A stretch of DNA of 64,000 nucleotides from an uncultured Victivallis sp. Lineage in GTDB: Bacteria; Verrucomicrobiota; Lentisphaeria; Victivallales; Victivallaceae. The notes beneath the pieces were generated by a model. That model worked only from the letters and a program-made list of their open reading frames with translations. It was not told the DNA's origin and searched no databases. Of the stretch, positions 25,667 to 34,129 are shown piece after piece. Position 1 is the stretch's first letter. Each line of letters begins with the position of its first letter. The DNA is taken from NCBI RefSeq assembly GCF_944391105.1, contig NZ_CALXSK010000008.1, forward strand, positions 1 through 64,000, written 5' to 3'. A program made the translations under genes and the position numbers.

Positions 25667-25787
25667 AATCTGGATTCTCCCGTGTTTTCAGATGATATGA
25701 TATACCATACCACCGTCGTGTTTGAATCACGTTACGGGAGAATTCAAGGAGTGTTTGTTTTGCCGGAAGAGGTGGTTTCGGTTCAAC

Positions 25788-26645
25788 TTAACTTTCGGTC
25801 TTCGTCGCTCCGGAGGCGGGGGCGCAGTTGCCGCCGCCCTGCTTGCGCAGTTCGAGCGGAGAGAGTCGGGTGCCGCGCCGGATGAAACGGGAAAATGAGC
25901 GCGCTTCCGCAAAACCGCAGCGATGGGCGATCTCGTTCACAGGCAGGCTCGTCCCGCGCAGCAGGGCGATGCCGTGGGCCATGCGGTGATCCCGGATGTA
26001 GCGACCCGGCGCGCAGCCCATGCGGGCGGTGAAAATCTGGGTCAGGGTCGAGCGGGAGACCTTGAGTTCGTCGCAGAGCATGCCGACGTCGAGCTGCGGA
26101 TCGGAGAGGTGGGCGACGATGAATTCCGAGCAGCGTTTGGTCAGCAGTTCCGACCGAACGCCGCTGGCGGCGCCGTCGGAATAGGCGAGAATTTCCATGA
26201 TGACCGCTGCCATGCGGCGGACCTGCACCGGGTCATCGTCGCCGATGTTGTGTTCGAGTTCCCGGAACAGCCGTTCCGGAACCGGCTGCGCAAGCTGCCG
26301 ATAGCGCGGATAACGGCATGAGAGCATCACGGCCTCCGCCAGAGGTCCGTCGAAACAGACCCATCGGACATGCCAGCTGCTCGAAAGCGACCGATGCAGA
26401 TGGTCTTCGCCGGGCAGATAGTAGAAAGAGTCTCCGGGATGGAGTTGAAACGGCTGACCGTAGAGCACAATTTCGCCGATCCCATCCACGCCGAACATCA
26501 GTTCCACGAATGGATTGACCCGTCCGTTCTTCTTCAGAACGCCGCGATCATGGAGTTCCGATATTCCGGTCCCGTATGCGTAAAACGGCATGGGAGTAGG
26601 TGGAAGTGCCGTAATGTCCGAACGGTAGTACATGATCTGTGCCAT
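25788..26645 (-). CDS. AraC-family transcriptional regulator
   Basis: A 285-residue regulator. The N-terminal cupin (about 20-125) has VNPFVELMFGVDG and HPGDSFYYLPGEDHLHR. The C-terminal domain has both helix-turn-helix motifs: VGMLCDELKVSRSTLTQIF (about 200) and VNEIAHRCGFAEARSFSRFI (about 248). AGGAGG precedes the ATG. It is divergent from the pseudopilin-GH-CE7-GH locus at 26870-34023 and upstream, on its own strand, of the EEP unit, so it can control either or both. A sugar is the likely effector. Confidence 0.93.
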   Translation of the reverse strand: MAQIMYYRSDITALPPTPMPFYAYGTGISELHDRGVLKKNGRVNPFVELMFGVDGIGEIVLYGQPFQLHPGDSFYYLPGEDHLHRSLSSSWHVRWVCFDGPLAEAVMLSCRYPRYRQLAQPVPERLFRELEHNIGDDDPVQVRRMAAVIMEILAYSDGAASGVRSELLTKRCSEFIVAHLSDPQLDVGMLCDELKVSRSTLTQIFTARMGCAPGRYIRDHRMAHGIALLRGTSLPVNEIAHRCGFAEARSFSRFIRRGTRLSPLELRKQGGGNCAPASGATKTES

Positions 26646-26666
26646 TTGCGCCCCTCCTTTTCTGTT

Positions 26667-26695
26667 AAAATAATGGCGCTCTCCGCAAAAGTCAA
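26667..26695 (-). promoter_or_regulatory. Promoter of the araC-type gene
   Basis: On the minus strand TTGACT (26690-26695), 17-bp spacer and TATTTT (26667-26672), about 20 bases before the ATG. The divergent rightward promoter is less clear: a TTGCCA about 26768-26773 and an ATAATA-like box near 26792-26797 are candidates. Confidence 0.55.
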
Positions 26696-26816
26696 GCTCA
26701 AAGCATCGATGCGGACCGCTTGGACAGAGGATTGTTCAAAATCGCACCAATTCGTACAAAATGTCTATTGCCAAAATCGATTTTTTGCGCCATAATATAT
26801 CAGGCGATGAAAATAA

Positions 26817-26850
26817 TGAGTTCCGGGCGGAAATGAGTTCCGGGCGGAAA
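26817..26850 (+). repeat. 17-bp perfect tandem duplication in a leader
   Basis: TGAGTTCCGGGCGGAAA occurs twice in direct tandem (26817-26833, 26834-26850), in the leader of the pseudopilin gene starting at 26870. A recent slippage duplication or paired half-sites for the divergent AraC protein are both possible. Confidence 0.85.
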
Positions 26851-26869
26851 AGTTCAGAAAGGAAACAAG

Positions 26870-27676
26870 ATGCAAAACTTTTTTTACGGGAAGGTGTACC
26901 GGCGGGCCGGGAGGTTGAATTTTACCTTGATCGAGCTCCTCGTGGTGATTGCGATCATCGCGATTCTGGCGGGTATGCTGCTGCCGGCGCTGAACCAGGC
27001 GCGGGACAGGGCGCGCACCACGGCGTGCATGTCGAACCTGAAACAGCTCGGGCTTTCGCTCTCGCAGTATACGATCGCGAGCGACGATTATCTGCCCTCC
27101 GTCCAGTACGCGAATGAGAGTTGGGCACGGCTGCTGCGCAAAGGATTGGGAGATACCACTGCGCTCGGCGGACAGTTTGACGCCAGCGGCTGGTACGATG
27201 AGGCCTCTTACCGCGCGTATAAAGCTTATCGCTGCCCTTCGGTTCCTGAGGGAAAGAGCAAGAACTACCGCAATCCGCAGCTTGAGGTTTACGGTATGAA
27301 CACCAACATCACCGGCTGGTGGCAGAATTATGCGGGTTGGAACAACTACAATCCGATGAATTTTTTCGTGAAACTTTCGCGCCTCGGGAAACACTCTTCG
27401 GCCGGAAATCTTGAATGGTATCCGAATTCCGGGCCGTCGGGATTGATTGTCCTTGCCGACAGCGCGACGGACAATCCGGCAGATGAGCTCTGCAGCGATC
27501 AGATCTTCTGGTTCGGCACAAGTCACCAGAAGATTCAGCTCCGCCATGTCGCACGTTCCAACATTCTTTGTGCGGACGGTCACGCGGCCACGGCAGGATT
27601 CAACGATCTGCGTTCTTATGCCGCAATATCCGGAGCATCGGTTTTCGATGCGAACAAAAATTCGTTCACGTTCTGA
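26870..27676 (+). CDS. Pseudopilin with H-x9-DG motif
   Basis: A 268-residue pseudopilin. A 17-residue basic leader ends in Asn before [18 protein letters not shown], so the -1 Gly is missing. [21 protein letters not shown] follows, then a Tyr/Trp-rich globular domain and [12 protein letters not shown] (the H-x9-DG motif) near 240. AAAGGAAAC precedes the ATG. It leads a rightward locus with two clan GH-A hydrolases and a CE7 esterase, divergent from the araC gene, so it is probably induced with them. Confidence 0.9.
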   Translation: MQNFFYGKVYRRAGRLNFTLIELLVVIAIIAILAGMLLPALNQARDRARTTACMSNLKQLGLSLSQYTIASDDYLPSVQYANESWARLLRKGLGDTTALGGQFDASGWYDEASYRAYKAYRCPSVPEGKSKNYRNPQLEVYGMNTNITGWWQNYAGWNNYNPMNFFVKLSRLGKHSSAGNLEWYPNSGPSGLIVLADSATDNPADELCSDQIFWFGTSHQKIQLRHVARSNILCADGHAATAGFNDLRSYAAISGASVFDANKNSFTF

Positions 27677-27777
27677 CCGCTTTCTCTTCACGGCCCGTTC
27701 CTGGTGCCGGATTCGCACCGGGAACAGGTCTTTTCAATCCATTTTTCATGCTCAACGTACAATCAGGAGATTTTTTC

Positions 27778-29868
27778 ATGAAATTCCGGTCATTGCTGGC
27801 GGGAATCGCCCTGCCTGCCCTTTTTGCCGCCGCTTCTGCCGCTGAACCCTTCATGTTGCGGGAGGGGAATGAGTGGCGCAAGATCCGCTTCGATGTGACG
27901 AAAATCAAGGAGGGGTCGATTCTGGACTTCAGCAAAGTCCTGAACCATCACCGCCCCGCCGGAAAATACGGATTTCTGAAAGCGGTCGGAGATCACTTTG
28001 AATTTGAAAAGCTCCCGGGCGTAAAACAGCGTTTCTTCGGAGTCAATCTCTGTGAAGTGAGCACAATTCCGTCGAAAGAGGACGCGCCGCTGCTGGCGGA
28101 GTCGATCGCCCGCGCCGGATACAATTCCGTGCGGCTGCACCACTATGACGATTATATCGTCAAAAAGGATGGTGGTACGACCACAGAGCTCGATCCGGAG
28201 AAGATCGACCGTATGGATTTTCTGGTCAAACAGCTCAGGGACCGCGGCATCTACGTGACGATCGATCTCTATTGCAGCCGGGTTGTGTCGGATCAGGAGA
28301 TTCCGGAGATCTATCATCCGGTCTCCTCCTGGTGCTACAAGAACGCGGTCTACATCGTCGATTCCGCCCGGAAGAACTTCCTCGCGTTTGCGAAGAATTT
28401 GCTTACGCACAAAAATCCCTATACCGGATTGAGCTATGCCGAAGATCCGGCGTTCTGCTTCATCAGCGTCATCAATGAGAACCGTTTTGCCGAATGGGAT
28501 CCGAAGAATGCCGGTGCGCTCGGCTGGAAGTGGGAGGCTCTCTACGTCGACTGGTGCCGGAAGAAAGGCATCTCGAAAGAGCGGCAGGCCGATGGCGGAT
28601 TGCGGCTGCGCTTCATCCAGGATTTCCAGAAGCAGTATTTCGGCGAGATCCGCGCCGCGCTGCGTGACATGGGAGTCAAAGTACCGCTGACCGATCAGAA
28701 TAACGGTGTGGAACCGATATTGTCGCTGACCCGTCGCAATTATGATTACACGGACATGCACTTTTACATGGGGCATCCTCATTTTCCGAACAACAACTGG
28801 CGGCTGCCGTCGACCTGTGAGCAGAAGAGTTTCGTGGAGCTGTTTCCCGGCGGAGCAACCGGCGAGATTTTCCCGCAGCGGATTTACGGCCGTCCCTATA
28901 CGGTGACGGAACTGAAGTGGTGCAAACCGCTCAAGGCGCGCGGCGAGGGCGGCGCGATCATGGGCGGAATCGCGGGTCTGCAGGATTACGACGCGCTCTA
29001 CACGTTCCAGTGGGCGTGGGGCGGAAAGGATTACATGAAAGAGGCCTTGGGCGGTTTCTTCTGTCTCTACGGAGATCCGATCACCTATCTCTCGGACCGG
29101 ATGATCCATCTGCTCTTCATGCGCGGCGATGTGTCGCCCTCGGAACTGAAAACGACTCTGGTGATGCCGAATGACGCGGCGAAACTCGACCCGGAAGCGG
29201 ATCAGCTGCCGGGTCTCGGCGGCGAGATCGGTCTCGTCACGCAGATCGGCAACTCGACTTCCGGCGCGGGAAGCGACTTCTCCTGGCGGTTCGGCTCGGA
29301 CGCTTCCGAGGCGACAATGCTGAAAAAATTCAAAAATTCCGGGCTCGGGCGCGGTCTCCTTGACCGTGAGAATCGCCATTACGTCAGTTCGACCGGAGAG
29401 GTTGAACTTGACGGCCGGACCAACACTTACAAAGTCGTTTCCCCGCGCAGCGAGGCGATGGTTTTCGTCAACGGGGGGAAACTCGACGGCGGCGTGATGA
29501 GTGTCGAAAACCGGACGCCTTACACTACGTTCTTCGCCTCGGCGATGGACGGAAAAAATCTGCGGGAGTCGGGGCGGATTCTGTTTCTGCACCTCAACAA
29601 TGCGGGACACCATAATATGACGTTCACCGATGAGACGATGACGCAGATGAACTCCTACGGCAATCTTCCCCATCTGGTGCACCACGCGACCGGCAGTGTC
29701 ACACTGCGGCTCGGCGGCGACGGAACTCCGAAAGTCTATGCGCTCAATCTGAAAGGCGAACGGATCGGGGAGGTCAAATCGGAATTCGCCGACGGCGCAT
29801 TGCGTTTCACGGCCGACACCGCCGGCATCAACGGCGAAGCGGTTCTCGCTTACGAAATCGCACGGTGA
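27778..29868 (+). CDS. Secreted GH5-like (clan GH-A) glycoside hydrolase
   Basis: A 696-residue secreted hydrolase. The start at 27778 is set by AGGAG and by the signal peptide (about 1-22, ending AASAAE). Residues 75-400 form a GH5-type barrel: FFGVNL (87-92), GYNSVRLHHYDD (114-125), RDRGIYVTIDLY (154-165), ISVINENRFAEW with the likely acid/base E234, and YTVTELKW with the likely nucleophile E379. A C-terminal beta-rich part ends the protein. A paralogue with the same core is two genes downstream. The CE7 esterase overlaps or abuts its end, suggesting action on an acetylated plant glycan. Exact GH5 subfamily not determined. Confidence 0.85.
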   Translation: MKFRSLLAGIALPALFAAASAAEPFMLREGNEWRKIRFDVTKIKEGSILDFSKVLNHHRPAGKYGFLKAVGDHFEFEKLPGVKQRFFGVNLCEVSTIPSKEDAPLLAESIARAGYNSVRLHHYDDYIVKKDGGTTTELDPEKIDRMDFLVKQLRDRGIYVTIDLYCSRVVSDQEIPEIYHPVSSWCYKNAVYIVDSARKNFLAFAKNLLTHKNPYTGLSYAEDPAFCFISVINENRFAEWDPKNAGALGWKWEALYVDWCRKKGISKERQADGGLRLRFIQDFQKQYFGEIRAALRDMGVKVPLTDQNNGVEPILSLTRRNYDYTDMHFYMGHPHFPNNNWRLPSTCEQKSFVELFPGGATGEIFPQRIYGRPYTVTELKWCKPLKARGEGGAIMGGIAGLQDYDALYTFQWAWGGKDYMKEALGGFFCLYGDPITYLSDRMIHLLFMRGDVSPSELKTTLVMPNDAAKLDPEADQLPGLGGEIGLVTQIGNSTSGAGSDFSWRFGSDASEATMLKKFKNSGLGRGLLDRENRHYVSSTGEVELDGRTNTYKVVSPRSEAMVFVNGGKLDGGVMSVENRTPYTTFFASAMDGKNLRESGRILFLHLNNAGHHNMTFTDETMTQMNSYGNLPHLVHHATGSVTLRLGGDGTPKVYALNLKGERIGEVKSEFADGALRFTADTAGINGEAVLAYEIAR

Positions 29869-29897
29869 AAGGGCGAATCGTGATTGGGGAACGGCGG

Positions 29898-31175
29898 ATG
29901 TTGCTGCGGTCGGCGGCGGCGCTGCTCTGCGCCTGGATCGCCGCGGCGCCGACGGGCGCGGCGGCGGAACTCGCGGTCGACCCGCTTCCCGCATCGGGAG
30001 TCTGCCGGGCGGGGGAGGAGGCGCAGTTCATCGTCCGCTATGAGGCGGGAACGGGTCCGCGGACGATCCGCTGTTCGATCATTGGAGGCGCGGCCCCGGC
30101 TGTCGTGAACCGCGAGGTTTCCGCCGCTTCGGGAAAGTTTGCACTGACGCATCGGCTGGAAGTCCCCGGCGGTATCGTCTGCGTGGCCGAGTCGGAGAAG
30201 TCGGGCAAAGCCGCCGGCGGTGTGCTGTTTTCTCCGGAGAAGATCCGCCCGGCCGATCCCGTACCGGATGATTTCGACCGGTTCTGGGCGGAGAATCTGG
30301 CCGCGCTCGATCAGGTCAATCCCGCGGCTGTCCGGAGAGAGCCCACGGCCCATCAGCCGCAGGGTGTCCGGGTGTGGGATGTGGAGATCCCCTGTGTCGG
30401 GAACGCCCCTGTGCGCGGTCATCTGGCGATTCCGGAGGGCGCCCGTCCGGGGTCGCTGCCGGTTGAGGTTTCGTTTCATGGCGCGGGCGTGGTGAGCGCG
30501 CGGATGCCGTGGGAGGCGAAGCGGCTGAACCGGATTCTCTTCGACGTGAATGCGCACGGGATTCCGAACGGCCGGGACGCGGAGTTCTACCGGGAGTACG
30601 GCAGGAAACAGCTTCACGGCTATCAGCACTGGTTTGTGAACGACCGGGATCGGATCTATTTCAAGAATATGGTCCTCCGGGCGTGCCAGGCACTTCGCTT
30701 TGTCCGGACGCTGCCGGAGTGGGATGGCAGGAATCTGATCGTTTCAGGCGGGAGTCAGGGCGGATTTCAGGCGCTGGCGGCGGCGGGGTTGGATCCCCGG
30801 GTGAGCTGCGTGGTCGCCTATGTCCCGGCGGTCTGCGATGTCAACGGATTCCGGAACGGGCGTGCGCCCTCGTGGCCGCGATTTCAGGAGGCGGGGGAGT
30901 ACGATCCCGTGCGCGGCGGGCGTGCGGCGCGTTATGTCGACACTGCCAATTTCGCATCGCGCATCCGGAATGCGGCATGTTTCGTTTCCGCGGGCGGGAG
31001 GGACCTTACATCTCCTGCCGTGAGTGTCTATGCCGCATTCAATGTGATTCCCTCGGAGAACAAGACGATTGTTCTCCGCCCCGAGGGCGGGCACGAAATC
31101 CCCGGTGACCTCAAGGCCGAGGGGGAACGATTCATCCGGAGTCGCCTGAAACCGGTCGGTACCGGCGGGAAATGA
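29898..31175 (+). CDS. Acetyl xylan esterase-like enzyme, CE7 family
   Basis: A secreted alpha/beta-hydrolase of 425 residues from this ATG. An upstream GTG at 29865 overlaps the previous stop by 4 bases and is an alternative start, but GGGGA and a signal peptide (MLLRSAAALLCAWIAAAPTG) favour 29898. After a beta-sandwich of about 100 residues, the CE7 domain shows DDFDRFWAENLA, the nucleophile elbow SGGSQGG (Ser near 286), the Asp in GGRDLTSPAVSVYAAFN and the His in EGGHEIPG. CE7 enzymes deacetylate xylo-oligosaccharides and cephalosporin C. It lies between two GH5-like genes, fitting debranching of the same polymer. Confidence 0.9.
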   Translation: MLLRSAAALLCAWIAAAPTGAAAELAVDPLPASGVCRAGEEAQFIVRYEAGTGPRTIRCSIIGGAAPAVVNREVSAASGKFALTHRLEVPGGIVCVAESEKSGKAAGGVLFSPEKIRPADPVPDDFDRFWAENLAALDQVNPAAVRREPTAHQPQGVRVWDVEIPCVGNAPVRGHLAIPEGARPGSLPVEVSFHGAGVVSARMPWEAKRLNRILFDVNAHGIPNGRDAEFYREYGRKQLHGYQHWFVNDRDRIYFKNMVLRACQALRFVRTLPEWDGRNLIVSGGSQGGFQALAAAGLDPRVSCVVAYVPAVCDVNGFRNGRAPSWPRFQEAGEYDPVRGGRAARYVDTANFASRIRNAACFVSAGGRDLTSPAVSVYAAFNVIPSENKTIVLRPEGGHEIPGDLKAEGERFIRSRLKPVGTGGK

Positions 31176-31233
31176 CCTCGGCGCCGGGAATCCTTTTTTT
31201 TGAACACAAATTGATCGACAGGAGGAGATCGAC

Positions 31234-34023
31234 ATGAAATTCTGGTTGTTTGCCGCGCTGTTCGCGGTTGCCGTTTCGCCGCTGGCGGCGGAGGAACTCA
31301 AGTCCGCCGGAGCGGACAAAAATGCGAAATCGACCGGAACCCCCGCCGGGGAGTCCCGGGTCTCGGAACCGATCCCGCTCGATCAGGTTGCGAACATGGG
31401 ATTCGCCGACGACGCTCCGGACGACGGGAAAGGCGGCTGGAACGATCAGGGATCCGAAAACGATCTGCGGAGTTTTACGCCGGGAAAACTCACGCTGCGT
31501 GGAATCCGGTTCGATGTGCCCGATCCTGCGAAAAACGGCGGGAAAGGGTGTCTGGTGCTTTCCCTGGAGCGGACTCCGAAACAGAAGAACGCCGTCGTCC
31601 GGCTCGAACGGCCGCGCCGGATGAACTACCTGGCATTGCTGCACGCGACCGCATGGACGCCGCTGGCGGGGACGCCGATCGGTTCGGTCGTGTTCCGCTA
31701 TGAGGACGGCAGCCGCTCCGAGGTGGTGATCCGCGCCGATGAGCACGTCGGCAACTGGTGGTCGCCCGATACGCTGCCGAACGGACGGGTCGCCTGGCGC
31801 GGTTTCAACAAATACTCGGATGTGGGGCTCTATCTCTCGGAGATTCCGGTCGAGGCGAAGCCGGTAACGGAGATCGAATTCATCTGCCACCCCCGCGAAT
31901 TGACGCAGAAACCGCACCAGTGGATGATCGTCGGAATCAGCTCGACCGACCTCCCGATTCCCCGCGAGGAGAGAAAATCATACCGGATCGTCGAATCCGC
32001 AGATTGGAAACCGTTCCGCTACAACCCGGCGGAGATCGAAAAGGGCTCCCCGATGGATTTCTCATGGCTGCTCGACGCCCCCGCCGGAAAGCACGGCAGG
32101 ATCGTCGTCCGCAACGGCCATTTTGAATTCGAGAACCAGCCGGGGAAACCGCTGCGCTTCTACGGCGTCAACCTGTCGGAGACCTCGAACTTCCCCGAGA
32201 AGAAGAACGCCGCGAAAGTCGCCGACGCGATCGCGCGCTCCGGCTACAACTGCGTGCGCATCCACCATCATGACAACCATCTCGCCGCGACGTCTCCCGA
32301 GGACCGTACTGAACTGAATCCGGAGATGATCGACCGGCTCGACTATCTGGTCAGGGAGTTGAAAGAGCGCGGGATCTATATCACGCTCGACCTCTTCGTG
32401 AGCCGCCAGCTTCCGATGAAATACATGATCGGCAAAGATGTCAAGGATTACGTTTACAGTCTGGGCGATTACAAGCGCGCCGTGTTCATCTCCGACGTCG
32501 GCATGGAGAATCTGCTGAAATTCTCCCGCAACTGGCTCAATCACGTCAATCCCTACACCGGCGTCGCGTGGAAAGAGGAGCCCGCACTCGCTTTCATCAG
32601 CCTCGTGAACGAGGATCCGCTCACCGGCTGGAACAACATGCCGCCGGAAATCCAGGCGCTTTACAATCAGAAACTCGAGGAGTTTCTCGCTGCGCGCAAC
32701 GCCGCTTCCGCGACCGGGAAAGAGCGCGAGGCGCTCACGAAAGAGTTCATGGTCGCCACCCATCAGAAAGGTTTCCGGAAGATCGAATCGTTCCTGCGCG
32801 ACCTCGGCCTGCGCTGTCCGATCACGGACCAGAACTGCGGCAACACTCCGCTGCTTCAGAACAGCCGGGTGCTTTACGACTATGTGGACAACCATTTCTA
32901 CGCCTCGCATCCGTGGTCGCTGCGGGAGGCGTGGCGGCTGCCGAGCGTCGTGACCGGGCCGAGCAATCTCGGCATCCACGGCGGAGCGGATTTCACGCCG
33001 GGACTCGCGAACCGCGTCTACGGCAAACCCTACACCATCACGGAGTTCTCGTTCTGCAAACCGAACTCGTTCCGGGCGGAGAACGGGCCGTTCATCGGCG
33101 CCTACGCGGCACTGCAGGGATGGGACGGACTCTTCCGCTTCCAGTGGGCGTGGGCGGACAAGGTCTCGATCGTGGAGAGCACGGGCGGTTATTTCGATAT
33201 CGCGAGCGATCCGATCGCGTTGTTGTCGGACAAGATCGCCATGCTGCTTTTTGTGCGAGGCGACGTTGCGACTTCGGACGTGACGCTGACCATGATTCAG
33301 AACGACGACTTCAATGTGACCACCGCCAACCTGCCGCCGGAGATCGCGCAGAAGATCGGGTTCGTCGCCCGGACCGGCATGGTGCTGGAATCGAAAGGGA
33401 AATGCAAACTTCCGGCGAAGAACAGTTTCGCCTACCGCTGTGAAGAAGCCGGGGACACGGCGGCCATGCTCGAGAAGATCCGGAAAAACGTCGATCTCGG
33501 CGCCGGGAAGATCGATCTCAAACGCAAATCCTACGTCAGCACGACCGGAGAGGTGGCGCTTGATACCGACCGCGCCGCGCTGACCGTCGTGACGCCGCGC
33601 AGCGAAACACTGGTCCGTTCTTTCCCCGGCGAGGCGCAGGGGAAAGTGCTCGAGGTACGGATCCCGGAAAAATCCGCGACGGTCTGCGCCTCCGGAATGG
33701 ACGGGAAACCGCTGCGCGATTCCAGTCGGATTCTCTTCTTCCATCTGACCGACGCGACCGAGTCCGGGATTCAGTTCGCGAACGAGGGGTGCACGATTCT
33801 GGAGTGCTGGGGCAGACTTCCGCATCTCGCCCGCCGCGGCGTCGCCGAGGTGACTCTGCGTCTCGCTCCGGCGGGAAATGCTCCGCGGGTGTTCGCGCTG
33901 GATATGTTCGGGCGGCGGATCGAAGAGGTGAAATCCGCCTGGACTCCGGACGGCACACTCCGGTTCGAGGCGGCGGTGACCGGCGGCAAGTCGCCGCGTT
34001 TCCTCTACGAAATTCTCCGCTGA
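31234..34023 (+). CDS. Large secreted GH5-like (clan GH-A) glycoside hydrolase
   Basis: A 929-residue paralogue of the hydrolase at 27778. A signal peptide (1-19) is followed by an extra N-terminal beta-sandwich (about 50-240, with KLTLRGIRFDVPDP and NYLALLHATAW) that the paralogue lacks, then a barrel with GVNLSETSNF (311-320), GYNCVRIHHHDNH, ISLVNEDPL with likely acid/base E460, and YTITEFSF with likely nucleophile E604. Its core aligns with the paralogue even in minor motifs (ITDQNCGNTPLL versus LTDQNNGVEPIL). GGAGGAGA precedes the ATG. Substrate is unknown; pairing with the CE7 esterase points to a hemicellulose. Confidence 0.87.
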   Translation: MKFWLFAALFAVAVSPLAAEELKSAGADKNAKSTGTPAGESRVSEPIPLDQVANMGFADDAPDDGKGGWNDQGSENDLRSFTPGKLTLRGIRFDVPDPAKNGGKGCLVLSLERTPKQKNAVVRLERPRRMNYLALLHATAWTPLAGTPIGSVVFRYEDGSRSEVVIRADEHVGNWWSPDTLPNGRVAWRGFNKYSDVGLYLSEIPVEAKPVTEIEFICHPRELTQKPHQWMIVGISSTDLPIPREERKSYRIVESADWKPFRYNPAEIEKGSPMDFSWLLDAPAGKHGRIVVRNGHFEFENQPGKPLRFYGVNLSETSNFPEKKNAAKVADAIARSGYNCVRIHHHDNHLAATSPEDRTELNPEMIDRLDYLVRELKERGIYITLDLFVSRQLPMKYMIGKDVKDYVYSLGDYKRAVFISDVGMENLLKFSRNWLNHVNPYTGVAWKEEPALAFISLVNEDPLTGWNNMPPEIQALYNQKLEEFLAARNAASATGKEREALTKEFMVATHQKGFRKIESFLRDLGLRCPITDQNCGNTPLLQNSRVLYDYVDNHFYASHPWSLREAWRLPSVVTGPSNLGIHGGADFTPGLANRVYGKPYTITEFSFCKPNSFRAENGPFIGAYAALQGWDGLFRFQWAWADKVSIVESTGGYFDIASDPIALLSDKIAMLLFVRGDVATSDVTLTMIQNDDFNVTTANLPPEIAQKIGFVARTGMVLESKGKCKLPAKNSFAYRCEEAGDTAAMLEKIRKNVDLGAGKIDLKRKSYVSTTGEVALDTDRAALTVVTPRSETLVRSFPGEAQGKVLEVRIPEKSATVCASGMDGKPLRDSSRILFFHLTDATESGIQFANEGCTILECWGRLPHLARRGVAEVTLRLAPAGNAPRVFALDMFGRRIEEVKSAWTPDGTLRFEAAVTGGKSPRFLYEILR

Positions 34024-34030
34024 CCGGTTT

Positions 34031-34063
34031 GTCCGGGGAGTGCCTGTTGCGAATTCCCCGGAC
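34031..34063 (+). terminator. Hairpin after the hydrolase locus
   Basis: A perfect 9-bp stem (GTCCGGGGA at 34031-34039, TCCCCGGAC at 34055-34063). There is no T-tract, so it may stabilise the 3' end or only attenuate transcription into the mutase-like gene. Confidence 0.5.
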
Positions 34064-34129
34064 GTGCATTTGGAAAATCCCTTTCCGCGTGCTATTGTAT
34101 GATGGAATCAATCGTGTGCGGAGAGTGGG

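Noticed and set aside
27790..29994. 734-codon open frame on the minus strand
   Set aside because: Antisense to the GH5-like hydrolase; the plus strand has signal peptide and catalytic motifs.
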